This document shows, in pieces, positions 37,611 to 47,704 of a stretch of DNA of 64,000 nucleotides. The stretch spans positions 188,978,270 to 189,042,269 of the forward strand of contig NC_081415.1 of NCBI RefSeq assembly GCF_030272615.1. The letters are read 5' to 3'. The translations under genes were made by a program, and so were the position numbers. The DNA is from Cryptomeria japonica (Eukaryota; Streptophyta; Pinopsida; Cupressales; Cupressaceae). Numbering within the stretch: position 1 is the stretch's first letter; each line of letters opens with the position of its first letter. The notes under the pieces were generated by a model. It worked only from the letters and a program-made list of their open reading frames with translations, had not been told where the DNA came from and searched no databases.

Positions 37611-37660
37611 TTTAGCCCCCACTTTAGCGGGAGTATGTATGCTCATACTTCCGGTAAAGT
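37611..37660 (-). promoter_or_regulatory. E2 polypurine tract and adjacent hairpin
   Basis: Read on the minus strand, AAAGTGGGGGCTAAA directly precedes the 3' LTR. Beside it CTTTAGCGGGAGTATG and CATACTTCCGGTAAAG form an imperfect inverted repeat with a 6-base loop (37622-37659). E1 keeps the same structure with a different loop. Confidence 0.7.
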
Positions 37661-38351
37661 ACAAGGAAACAACATTGAAAGACTTTCACCATGTCAAGGA
37701 GGCAAGATACACCAAGCCCCCAGTGGACTAAGGATCTTACGACTTCGATTGACAAAGTAAAAGGGAAGATCACGAGGGAGAACCATGACTGTCAGTAGTA
37801 AGGTTCCCTCACTATGAGTCATGCAAGAAAGATATCGAAAATTTTCAAGGCAAAGCTAAATTTGTCAAGAAATTTTCAAGTATCTTGAAAAGATATGGAC
37901 GGGATGTATGCCCCCCTACGTTAAAGCGATTGCACACGCCTCACCGGGGGTGATTGCTTTAAGGTAGTGATACATATAAGAAATGAGAAAGGAAAAGGAG
38001 CACATTATCGCAAGGATTTAGCCCCCAAGTGTGAGATAAACCCAAGGATAATAGACACAAAACACAAAGCACGAGGTGACTTCGCTTTCCTCGGGGTCAG
38101 TATGCTGTATGATAATTCATGTATATCATATGTATGTATGCATAATTGTTCTTCATTCCCCAATCAAGGAAGGTCACCTAGAAGAAGGGAACACATGTGT
38201 CTTTTGAGTCAACATGAGAGAGATCGAGAGATCTCAATGCTTTGCATCGTCCTCAAGTAGACAACACTAAGGACAACAAATAGAAGAATGAGAATAACAT
38301 ATAGAAGAAGTAACACAAGAGAGGAGGAGAGAATCTGCTATGCTAATGTAA
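37661..38351 (-). other. E2 3' non-coding segment
   Basis: Non-coding, collinear with E1 8762-9440. No independent gene recognised. Confidence 0.6.
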
Positions 38352-41300
38352 CTAGTCTAGCACGTCATCTACCCCCCGATCTTGCTGATCAATGTTTCGG
38401 GAAGGTAGGGAACACGCTAGAGGAGGAACATCCAACACAGCAGATGGAGCTATCACAAGATCCAAACAAGGGCTATGTTCATGTTCCAAGCCACGCTGTT
38501 CTTGCCTAGGAGCTAGGATAAGTGCTTTAGAAAATTCATTAGATAAATGGTTATCAATATCAACAAGTTCATATTCACTATCAGAAGCAAGAGAAGTAAC
38601 ATTTTCATCATGAATAACATTTTCATCCATATCATCATCAAGATTTATAAAAATAGGATCTTTAACTCGCACAGGATCAAGACCATCATGCATCTTATGT
38701 TTAGGAGATTTAGGCTCAATGTCCGGCTGAGGAGAAAATGGAATAATGCTTGTTGAAGGTGTTTTTGGGGATTGCAAAGTTTGAGCTCTAAGACGACGCT
38801 TTCGTCGGCGTTCACGTGTAGAACGATTTCGTCTAGTCTTAGTAGGAAGTTGAGAAGATTGAGGAGGAGGAATATTCTCATCCTTATCACTTGGGTGTTT
38901 AGGTTGTGGTCTCTTAGGCTGGATAATAGGAGAAGAAGAAGGTCTCTTCTCTCTATAAAAAGAAGGAGGAGGGACTGCTCCATACAAAGGAGGAATATTT
39001 GGTTTAGGAAGAAGACCAAGTCCATAATGACGAGGAGGTATAGGTCTACTCTTAGAAGGTTTATTAGGCATAGACATAATCACATCCATGGGAACGGGTT
39101 GGGAATCTTCTTGAGGAAAGACATTAGTTTTATCTTTCAAAGGAAGAACTTCCTTCTCAAGAACGATAGGAATGTCAAGTTTAGGTGTTCTAGGTTCACT
39201 TAGAGATAGGATCATATCCGTTTTCCACTTTTGATAAGATTTGAAAAGATGATCACTTCGCGGAGGAAGAGATTGGAATTGTTTAGGCCAAAAGTAATCA
39301 ATAGGAACACTAGAGGTTCTTTCAGCTGGTTTAAAGAGACTATGATTGACAGTAACAACTTCACCATTATGGGGAAATTTCAAACACTTGTGAATAGGAG
39401 AAGCAATAGCTTTCATGGAAGACAGCCAAGGATAGCCAAGCTTCACACAAAATTGTTCGGAAGATGGAATAATAGCAAAGTCCACATCAAGGGATTTGTT
39501 ACGGACCTCAATAGGTAATGTAATAGAACCAATTACAGGAGAAGAAAATGCATCAAATAGTTTCACAACCACATCTGTTTTGTCATAGATCACTTGATTC
39601 AATTGCAAAGTAAAAAGAAATTCTTCAGAAATGACATTAACCATACAAGAAGGATCAATAAGCACTCCACGGCAAGGTGTATTCTTGACTTTTGCAACTA
39701 TGTATAAAGGACCATCAAGTGCCCTAATGGTTTCACTAGAATCAAATGTGATGGAAGGTTCTTTAGGATTTTCTTGCTGCTCTACAAAGTTAATCACATT
39801 CGGAGTCATAGACACAAGACCATCAGATGAGAGAGAGGAATCATTAGCCTCAATTGCATTAGAGGTATGAGAAGGTAATGGATCAGTGAAAATCTGAAGA
39901 TTTTGGTTAGGAGGAGCTACAGATGTATTGCCTTTATCATTCACTCCAGAAACAGAAATAGTATTATTATCAATCAAATCTTGAATTTTACCCTTTAAAG
40001 AAAAACATTTTTCAGTATCATGCCCAGGCTGACGATGAAATTGACAAAAAGCTTTGTTATCAAAATAAGGTGAAGTAATCTTTGCAGGATCAATTTGTCT
40101 TATAGGAGGAAGAGTAAGCACATTTTGTTCCAATAACTTATTCATAATACTATGCAATGATTCATTCAAAGGAGTATACTTTCTTTCTTTCTTGAAAAAT
40201 TTAGAAATAGGAGGCACACCTGATGCTGCATTCACATTGTTGTTGATGATGTTTTCATTGAATTTGATGGAATCTCTGTTCGGTTTAAACTTTCCAAATG
40301 GTTGTTGACTGCTATTACCCTTATCACTCGGAGCCATAGGATGTGATTGTTCCATTTGACTCACAGTCAGTTGATAATTGTGAAGAGTTGCACACAACTG
40401 TTGGAAAGAAGTAAACTCAGAAAACAAGAGTTTGTCTCGAATATCTTTTTGTAAATTAGAAATAAAGATTCTTTGAATATCATTGTTAGGCACTGGAAAA
40501 GAAATTTGAGCATACAAATGCTTATATCTACCAATGAAATCAGTCACTTTTTCTTTAACACCTTGTTTACAATGCATTAAATCAATCAAAGTAACTTTAG
40601 GACTTATATTGTTTTGAAATTGTTGAATGAAAGCATTTGCAAGTTGTTCGAAAGAAGTAATAGAATAGGAAGGCAACGAGCAAATCCATTGTAGGGCTTT
40701 GTCTCTTAATGTTCTAGTAAACAGTTTTGCAAGCAATCTTTGGTCATAAGCAAAATCAGTACATATTGTTTGAAAAGTCTTAACATGTGTTAGAGGATCA
40801 CCTTTACCATTATAAAGCTCCAAATGCGGGATTTCAACATGTTTAGGGGGAATAGCTCGAACAATGTCAAGAGAAAGTGGGCTCACAACATCAAATGTGG
40901 GCACACTAAACTTAGATTGATTCATAGAGGCAATTTGTTGCTGTAAAGAAGAGACAGTTTGTGCAAGATTGTTAATGGTCGCTTCAGTCGAAGAATTCAT
41001 ATTAGATGTGTTAGATTGAGATGGAGGTGTTATGTTATTGAAAGAAGGTAGAGAGTAAGGTGGTGGGACTCTATGATAATTAGTCATAGGAGATGATTGG
41101 ACAGGAGGAATACTACAAGGAGGAATGGAATGATTAAACGAATTGCCCCCTTGCGTCATGTTCATTTGTGGAGATATAATAGGGACACTCATTGAAGGAA
41201 TGAATGAAGAAGTCGGATTAAATGAAGGAAGAGGGTTAATTGAAGAAGAAGGGTTGCCCCCATGACTGGTGATCACAGGAGGAATGTCTTGTGTAGAAGT

Positions 41301-41780
41301 AGCCATTATGTTTGATGTAAAGGTAGGTATGCTAGCAATAGAAGTCATCAAAGGAATAGAATGATTGACTTGAGTAGGAGGTTGTGTATAACCCAAATTT
41401 TCAGCACAACTCTTCATAGGCATCACATTCGAATCCATAATGTGTGCAATACCACGCAAAATATCAATTCCATTCTTATCACTTTGAAGCATACATTTTA
41501 GACCCTCAATTAAAGGAAGAGCTTGACTATCAGGGTATTCTTGAGACATCCATTGTCGAAAATCGTCAAATTGGTTATCCAATTTCGAAAGTTGTTCTTC
41601 AGAAACCTCATGGAGAGCTTCTTCATGATTAGGAGGATTAGAGGAATTACCCATGTCCTCGTTAAAAAGGCTATTCAAATTAGGTTCCATCTCCTCAGTA
41701 GTTAAACCTCGGAAAGACTTAATTCTACGGCTTCGTCTAACGGGAATAGTGTAAGTAGGGCTTATTGTTGTAAAACTCAT
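38352..41780 (-). CDS. E2 gag / retropepsin-like polyprotein, intact, no pol
   Basis: 1142 codons from ATG at 41780 (MSFTTISPTYTIPVRRSRRI) to a stop at 38352. Inferred role: capsid/nucleocapsid-like protein of a retrotransposon. Domains: N-terminal region to about 145; Ser/Pro/Asn-rich linker; Ty3-type gag domain at about 305-460 (GKGDPLTHVKTFQ, then RDKALQW and DLMHCKQGVKEKV); Cys-His knuckle CQFHRQPGHDTEKC (C-x2-H-x4-H-x4-C) near 577-592; retropepsin-like fold at about 700-800 with LIDPSCMVNVI and LGYPW; Pro-rich tail with a very basic run near 975-1000 (TRRNRSTRERRRKRRLR). The protease catalytic triad D-(T/S)-G is D-P-S here, so activity is doubtful. No RT, RNase H or integrase follows before the 3' LTR. 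The intact frame suggests recent activity or selection. Confidence 0.92.
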   Translation of the reverse strand: MSFTTISPTYTIPVRRSRRIKSFRGLTTEEMEPNLNSLFNEDMGNSSNPPNHEEALHEVSEEQLSKLDNQFDDFRQWMSQEYPDSQALPLIEGLKCMLQSDKNGIDILRGIAHIMDSNVMPMKSCAENLGYTQPPTQVNHSIPLMTSIASIPTFTSNIMATSTQDIPPVITSHGGNPSSSINPLPSFNPTSSFIPSMSVPIISPQMNMTQGGNSFNHSIPPCSIPPVQSSPMTNYHRVPPPYSLPSFNNITPPSQSNTSNMNSSTEATINNLAQTVSSLQQQIASMNQSKFSVPTFDVVSPLSLDIVRAIPPKHVEIPHLELYNGKGDPLTHVKTFQTICTDFAYDQRLLAKLFTRTLRDKALQWICSLPSYSITSFEQLANAFIQQFQNNISPKVTLIDLMHCKQGVKEKVTDFIGRYKHLYAQISFPVPNNDIQRIFISNLQKDIRDKLLFSEFTSFQQLCATLHNYQLTVSQMEQSHPMAPSDKGNSSQQPFGKFKPNRDSIKFNENIINNNVNAASGVPPISKFFKKERKYTPLNESLHSIMNKLLEQNVLTLPPIRQIDPAKITSPYFDNKAFCQFHRQPGHDTEKCFSLKGKIQDLIDNNTISVSGVNDKGNTSVAPPNQNLQIFTDPLPSHTSNAIEANDSSLSSDGLVSMTPNVINFVEQQENPKEPSITFDSSETIRALDGPLYIVAKVKNTPCRGVLIDPSCMVNVISEEFLFTLQLNQVIYDKTDVVVKLFDAFSSPVIGSITLPIEVRNKSLDVDFAIIPSSEQFCVKLGYPWLSSMKAIASPIHKCLKFPHNGEVVTVNHSLFKPAERTSSVPIDYFWPKQFQSLPPRSDHLFKSYQKWKTDMILSLSEPRTPKLDIPIVLEKEVLPLKDKTNVFPQEDSQPVPMDVIMSMPNKPSKSRPIPPRHYGLGLLPKPNIPPLYGAVPPPSFYREKRPSSSPIIQPKRPQPKHPSDKDENIPPPQSSQLPTKTRRNRSTRERRRKRRLRAQTLQSPKTPSTSIIPFSPQPDIEPKSPKHKMHDGLDPVRVKDPIFINLDDDMDENVIHDENVTSLASDSEYELVDIDNHLSNEFSKALILAPRQEQRGLEHEHSPCLDLVIAPSAVLDVPPLACSLPSRNIDQQDRGVDDVLD

Positions 41781-42940
41781 GCACTAGAGAGAGAGAGAAA
41801 GTTTTGAATTTAGAGGTAGCAATTTTCAGTAAAATCAGCCAATCTTCTGGATTTAAGCTGTTAAATACAATCACGACAGTCTCCCAAAATTTCGGAAAAA
41901 ATGTCCAGGACCGTGGCGCTCGGAGTGCAACACGGTCCTTGCAACTTTTTTCAAAATTCGCAGGGATGAAAGTTATGATGATTTTAGAGCTAATCTGAAA
42001 AAATTGAGTGATTTTACGATCTGTAGATAGGCCAAATTAAAGTTGCAATCTCTAAATTGAACCCTACCAAGATTGTCGAAAAATGCAAAATTTGAATTTT
42101 GAAAAAGAGAGGGAAACTGAAATTTTGAATTTTATGATTTTAGAGGGAATGTCAAGAGCAATGCAAATTTTGAAATTTAAAAATTGACTCAATTTCACGC
42201 AAAATTCAATTTTGAAAGCGGAAATTAAAGTTGTTGTAATTAAGCACTTAATTTCAAAAGTCACAAATTGCAAAAATTTGAATGAATTACTGAAATTTCA
42301 AATGAATGATAACACACTTTTCAGATTTAGGGCAGTAAGAACACAATTTTGACACAAAATTTCAATTTCGATGATTTTTGAATGTTTAGAAGCCTTAACC
42401 CAAGCAATCACAAGACCAACTTTGACTATAATTTTGAAAGGGTTAGATTTGATAAAATCAGCCAAAATTCTGGATTTTAGCAGAAAAACACAGTAAGATC
42501 TCGCTCCCGAAATTTCAGAAAAAATGTCGAGGACGATGGCGCTCGGAGTGCACACGGTCCTCGCAACTTTTTTCCAAATTTTCAGGGATGAAAGATATTG
42601 TAATTTTTTTGCGGAATCCAAAGTTATAGCTGATTTGGAGATGTTTTGATCAGTGAAATTGTCGGACAAAGGTTGAATCAACAGGGTTTCAAAAATTAGG
42701 GTTTTGACACTTAACCCCTTAATTTTCAAAATTAAAGCATAGATATGAATTGATAATTTGTAATAGAAGGGCAGATCTGAAACAAGCATCAACATTTAGA
42801 CATTTCACAAGCTTAATTACTAAAAAGAAAATTTAGGGTTTTTATGCAATTAACCTCTAAAATTTTGCAAAAGATCAAACATGGAAATGTAATCAAGGAA
42901 TCCAATTTTCAGATCTAACTATGAATAATCAGAAAGGATG
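41781..42940 (-). other. E2 leader with an internal direct duplication
   Basis: Untranslated leader of about 1.16 kb. A block of about 145 bp occurs twice (41831-41975 and 42454-42598, offset 623), sharing AAAATCAGCCAA, GGCGCTCGGAGTGCA, a T-run and CAGGGATGAAAG. Each copy carries a GGAC...GTCC imperfect palindrome (41908-41938 and 42531-42560). Confidence 0.75.
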
Positions 42941-42961
42941 TTCACGTCAGGTTCACCAAAA
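42941..42961 (-). promoter_or_regulatory. E2 primer binding site candidate
   Basis: Minus-strand TTTTGGTGAACCTGACGTG next to the 5' LTR end, equivalent to those of E1 and E3. Not the initiator-Met complement. Confidence 0.6.
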
Positions 42962-44142
42962 TGTAAAGCGGAAAATCGCGATCGAACCCTAGTTGGTCTC
43001 CCCTCTTCCAACTCCAAGGAGAGAGAAGGGAGATTCACTAGGGTTGATGGTTTTCACTTAGGGGAGAGACTTTACATTCAAAAGAGGGGTTGAAACCCAC
43101 AAGATCCAATCCCACACAATGCAAGATTGGATGCTAAATGAGTTTCAAGGGTTATGACAGCAAGGCTACCCTCTTTTGTAAAGAATGTGCATAGGAGAAT
43201 TAAGCTAGGAATGCATAGAAAGTGACAAAGATTCGCTTATAAACTGAGATAGGGATATAGGATGAAGCTGCGGACCTGGAATTAGCAGTAAAATGTTGAT
43301 ACGGCGCTGTCCTGCAAATTTGAGCGAAAGTTGTCGGGACGATGGCGCCCAGCGCCACGGTCCTCCGAAAAATCCGCGAAACGAAGGGGGATCTATTCGT
43401 CTCTGCACAAGGATTCTAGATCTTCAATTTCAGCCGCGTACCTGCAACCTACACACAGAAAAGTGAAGACGATTGGGGGGTTAGGGATTAGGGGTTTGCC
43501 TTTAGGTCAAACCCCGGTTTTGGAATTAACCAAGAAATGAGCAAGTGCTGTAAATGTAAATGTATGTAAAACAAGTACTAATACCTTGTTCTAAGGATGT
43601 TTGTATCCTTATGTGCGAAGGTATAGATGTTGTATGTTGTTGTAGTATGTTGTATGTAGTATGTGATCTTCTCTTCAATGGTTGAATCCTTGTCTTGAAT
43701 GCAACACTTAGCCTTGAATGGAGACTTAGAAGGAATGCTTGAATGCTTGAATGTTTGAGTATAGTTTCCACGCTTGTATACATATGTCCTCCTTACCCAA
43801 ATGGGAGAGGCAAATGTAGTTTATATACTTGCCAATTAGGGTTAAAAGACTGATTTTCCCGACCTTAGGCCAACTAGGAAATGATAATTTCCAAATTGCA
43901 AACAAAAAGACCCGAAGTCCAAAAGAGACCGGGCCCAAAATAGGACCCAGGGACCAGGGCGCTCTGGTCCCACCTCCCGGGACAGCAGGGTGCAAAGGAG
44001 GTTCAGGCCAGGGTGCAAGAAAATGCAGTTTTTGGTGTCGTGAGCAAGTTTCGGGGTCTCCATTCAGGTTGCGTGTTGCGTCGCCATCGTGAAGACCGAA
44101 ATGCAGTCGAAATTGCAAGTGTCGCAATTTTAGGACGCTACA
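42962..44142 (-). repeat. E2 5' LTR
   Basis: 1181 bp. Near-identical to 36377-37610 but with only three GAATGCTT/GAATGTTT units and one fused GC-rich module (43951-43970). A minus-strand TATATAA lies at 43821-43827, the likely promoter TATA box of the element. Confidence 0.92.
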
Positions 44143-44518
44143 ATAAACAATTGCAAGCTTCAACAACACACAATTGTTCCTATGAAAGAAGGAAAGCTAA
44201 AGGCAAAGGTAAAGGAATTGGTGTATGCTTACAATGCCTTTAATTAATTGAAACAATGTTTGCAATTATGGATAATGATAATGAAAGAAACTAAAAAAAT
44301 GATATGCAATGATGAAATTGATTAAACGGGTGATTAAAGCATGTGATATAGAAATGAAATGATCAATTAACTACCTATTTAAGCAATATGAGCTAAGAAA
44401 ATGATGAATAATAAATGAATGCACATAAAAGATGAATTTCAAAAATTAATGTCTCTAAATTTGAATATTTTATCAAATTAAACTCAATTCTAAACATCCA
44501 AATCAAAAATTATGTAAG

Positions 44519-44538
44519 CTATGTCGGGTTCACCAAAA
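44519..44538 (-). promoter_or_regulatory. E3 primer binding site candidate
   Basis: Minus-strand TTTTGGTGAACCCGACATAG immediately follows the E3 LTR end (TTTCA). It is the closest of the three elements to a simple GGTGAACCCGAC consensus. Confidence 0.55.
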
Positions 44539-45593
44539 TGAAATTGTGAAATATGGTTGTCTCTAGCTTAGCAATGGAAACTAGGAACCATTTTTTACTT
44601 ATGGATGCCATCTCATTGGGGAACAATCAATTAGGCTCAGCTTCAGTCCTCTAGGAGAGTTGAGAACTATGATCAATTGTTCTATTTTTTAATTTTATAT
44701 GATTAAGATGAGAAATGATGCAAAATAGACAATAATCGACATACATAGGTAGATATAGGACTAGAAATCAATATGTAAGGTCAGATCTGGGAATGGGATG
44801 TAGAGAGGAACCTATGTCTAAAATTCAATTCTGAAACAGTTAGACTATGAAGCTAGGCACCTTAGTCCAAGTAGGTGTCATGTCGGCTAAGGCTTTGGAT
44901 CTAGGATCAAGATGTTTTGTAGGTCACTCTCCAAAATTCAACCAAAAAGCGTTAGAGTATTCATCTAGCCAAATTAGTCCTAGGATTTTCACCTTTTTGA
45001 AATCAAGAATCATCTCTCACTCTACTCAATTTTTTTTACTTTTAGTAGTCGGATCTATAACCTGCACACACACACAAATGGGTTGTATAGGGGTCTGTAG
45101 TGAAACCCTAGGTAAGTGTTTCCACTTCCACAATAGTAATGATGGATGAAAGATATCTTACCACTGGTAGGGTAGAGGTTGAAAACCTTAAGGAAATGAT
45201 TGAATTCACAAATAATAACTTGATGTGAAATTCCTTGCATTGGAGCCTCACATAAAGCTTGATGTTTCTTGATCGGTTTTAATGTGTGTCTTGTCTTCAT
45301 TCATGGAGGAACACATAACTTGATTGTGATTGTTGAAATTGAATGCATGAAAGCTTGACTTCAAAATTATCCTCAATTTCCTTGAAGATGTTTGATTGAA
45401 TGCTTAATTGTAGTAATAGTAATTATGATTGATTAGAGATATATGTTCAAATGAGGGAGGAAGTTGTATTTATACACAACTCACACCTTTTTATCTCAAA
45501 ATTTTGAAGAAGGCCAACATTAATGAGCACTTTCCCATTCCTTAAACTCTTAATTTTTACGATTTAAAATATGGGCCCAAATGATTGTACTAT
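44539..45593 (-). repeat. E3 5' LTR (partial, continues at 63968)
   Basis: Starts TGAAATTGTG next to the primer site and runs to the X insertion point. The sequence resumes after X at 63968 with GGTGCTAGGCGCTATAGTC. It includes a short CA run near 45065-45076. No gene. Confidence 0.7.
45589..45593. repeat. target-site duplication of X (left)
   Basis: ACTAT, matched by ACTAT at 63963-63967. Confidence 0.85.
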
Positions 45594-46147
45594 TGTTGCA
45601 AATATGAGTTTGTGTTGTTATTAATGTCAAACTTGTCATTGATGATAGTTTTGATCTGGAAGGTTGATCGGTTGTGTTTCAGAGTAATGCAATATCAAAG
45701 GATTGGTTATGATTTCATGCGGATTTATGCTTGATATATCCCAATTTGTATGTTCTCATTTGATCTACAATTGAAGTTGTCATGGTCTGAGTATCAACAT
45801 GTATAGTGACAATGTCATAGTTTGCAGGAATGTGTTGGCTTCCTCCATGTTCAATTGTTTTTGTGGTGTGACTCAATGATTTAGCTATGTTGATGTCAGG
45901 TGATGCTATTTTTTGCACCTGCAAGAGTCTTGGTGGTCTGCACATCATGTTTTGAGTAAGTTTGGTCGGTGTGCTTTAACGGTTCTATCCTTTGGATCCG
46001 ACCTATGCAATTTTGGTTCATGCACTAGCACGCAAAATCGTAGGCATTGATTTCAGATGGATATGAAGGCATGCTGACATGGTGTGATCCTTCACACATT
46101 TCATTCTTCCTTCCACATTTCTTTGGAGATTGTTTTTGGGCTGACTA
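45594..46147 (+). repeat. X 5' LTR, first part
   Basis: Aligns with the start of the X 3' LTR (62571 on), but lacks a stretch of roughly 170-200 bp present there (within about 62715-62920). It is cut by Y at 46147; GACTA is duplicated. Confidence 0.85.
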
Positions 46148-47704
46148 TGTTAGACAGTTCAAATAACCGGAAGACAACTGAGAGGGGGGGGGGCTAAACC
46201 AGTTGTCACCAGATTATCAGAACCTTAAGCAATTAAAACTTTAATACCAGAACCCAAAAGATCAATACCAAAATAGTAGATATACCAATTAAGCACAAGC
46301 AACAATTAGAGAATAAATACCATCCACATGACACCAAGATTTGTACATGGAAAACCCGGTAAAGGGAAAAACCATGATGGGAAGCCTACCCACAGTCAGA
46401 TAATACTTCTACAGTAAGTATGTGATTACAAATTGAGGGGCCTGCACTTGCAGGAAGGCCAACAACCTAGAGCACACTGCTCGTTACAAAAAGGAGTCTC
46501 ACTGACTACTTAAAAATCCATACTACAATCTAGAAGAGAGAATGAACTGCAATGATAGCATCTCCTATTCCTAAGTATAGTTGCGGTTAAGCTCAATGTC
46601 GGAGGACTAAATCCTCTTACATAAACCCAACTCGATCACCAATGATCGACCAAATCCTATGCATGAATGATTATTACATTATTCTCTCCTTAAATATGAT
46701 CTACAATGAGATCTTACATCATATATATACAAACCCTCAACCACAAACGATAAGGTCAGCCACCAGACAATAAAGCAATTACATAATTACAAAACATGTC
46801 GTCCTGAGACCAAACAAATAATATCCAACCCATAAGACATCCTGAAAACACATCGAGAAGATCAAACAACACATTACATTAAGTCGGTCCATAACCTAGC
46901 TAATATAACCTGGAATAGAATAGGTATGGTACTAAATGCAATGATCCCAATCAGCCAAGTCTTGAACACGATCACCATCAGCATTCTGAATCTCTACTAG
47001 AAGTTGCACCAACACCACTAGGACTCGAGGGAACATGAAGAAAAAGGCAGCCTTTCAAAATTTGGATCATAAAGCTATGAAGGTTGTTGTTGATACCATG
47101 AATGCCCTTGAGGCTGGGGTCGCTAAGACCCTCAGAAGCCTAATGTAATTGGGTTGTTTTTTGTTGATGGTTCTTTTTGTGTCTAGGTTTGGTCTTTCTG
47201 CTATCTTTTTATGCCCGACTGGGCTTTTGCTTTCTCTTTGGCTGCTTTTTTGTATGCCTATCCTTACAACCCGTTTTCTTTTGGATGTTACTTTCTGATT
47301 CTATACCTCTTAGAATCATTTTGTAAAGGGTTTCGGGGCATTTTTAAAACATGTTTTTGCCTTAATCCAAAACACCACTTATGCATAATATCAAAAGATC
47401 TTCAACAAAGCTCTGTCGGTGAAACCCTCCCTGGATCAACAAACCAAGCTTACCAACATACAGGATAGCATCCGATCACCAAATTAAAACCAATTGACTG
47501 AACATGAATCTGATTAGCATGAATATAAGATCTAAGCCAATTCCATAAGCCAAAACATACCGGATCATCATGATCTAACCAACCAGAAACCAAACATTCT
47601 ACCGGGACCAAAAGGATACCGGTAAAGCAACTAAAATAGCTAGTGTTGACATCAATGATAAAACATCAATGCAACACATAATCAATTCCTTCAAATGGCC
47701 AACA
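46148..47704 (-). repeat. Y 3' LTR, carrying a LINE-like insert
   Basis: 1557 bp, of which 360 bp are an insert plus its duplicated target; without it the LTR is 1197 bp against 1198 bp for the other copy. The plus-strand left end TGTTAGACAGTTC is followed by a G-run (C-run in element sense) near 46178-46190. A minus-strand TATATATATGATG lies near 46718-46732. Confidence 0.9.
47020..47370 (+). mobile_element. 351-bp insert in the Y 3' LTR, 5'-truncated LINE-like
   Basis: Absent from the other Y LTR and flanked by the 9-bp direct repeat AACACCACT (47011-47019 and 47371-47379). Its first 130 bp read as an open frame ending LRSLM and stop; the rest is a T-rich 3' stretch. Target length and end truncation fit target-primed LINE insertion. 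There is only a very short A tail (CCAA before the repeat), so the class is a probable call. Confidence 0.65.

Larger units (their letters stand above)
36377..44142 (-). mobile_element. E2: young gag-only LTR retrotransposon (TR-GAG-like)
   Basis: Complete 7766-bp element on the minus strand with both LTRs, primer site, about 1.2 kb leader, one intact 1142-codon gag/protease-like ORF, a 0.74 kb 3' segment, and polypurine tract. No pol genes. By eye the LTRs differ by about 15 substitutions, mostly transitions, plus two tandem-repeat length changes (16 bp and about 37 bp). This makes it the youngest insertion in the window. Same family, layout and size as E1. Confidence 0.93.

Noticed and set aside
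45065-45076. Short CA microsatellite
   Set aside because: Only about six units inside the E3 LTR; too short to be notable.
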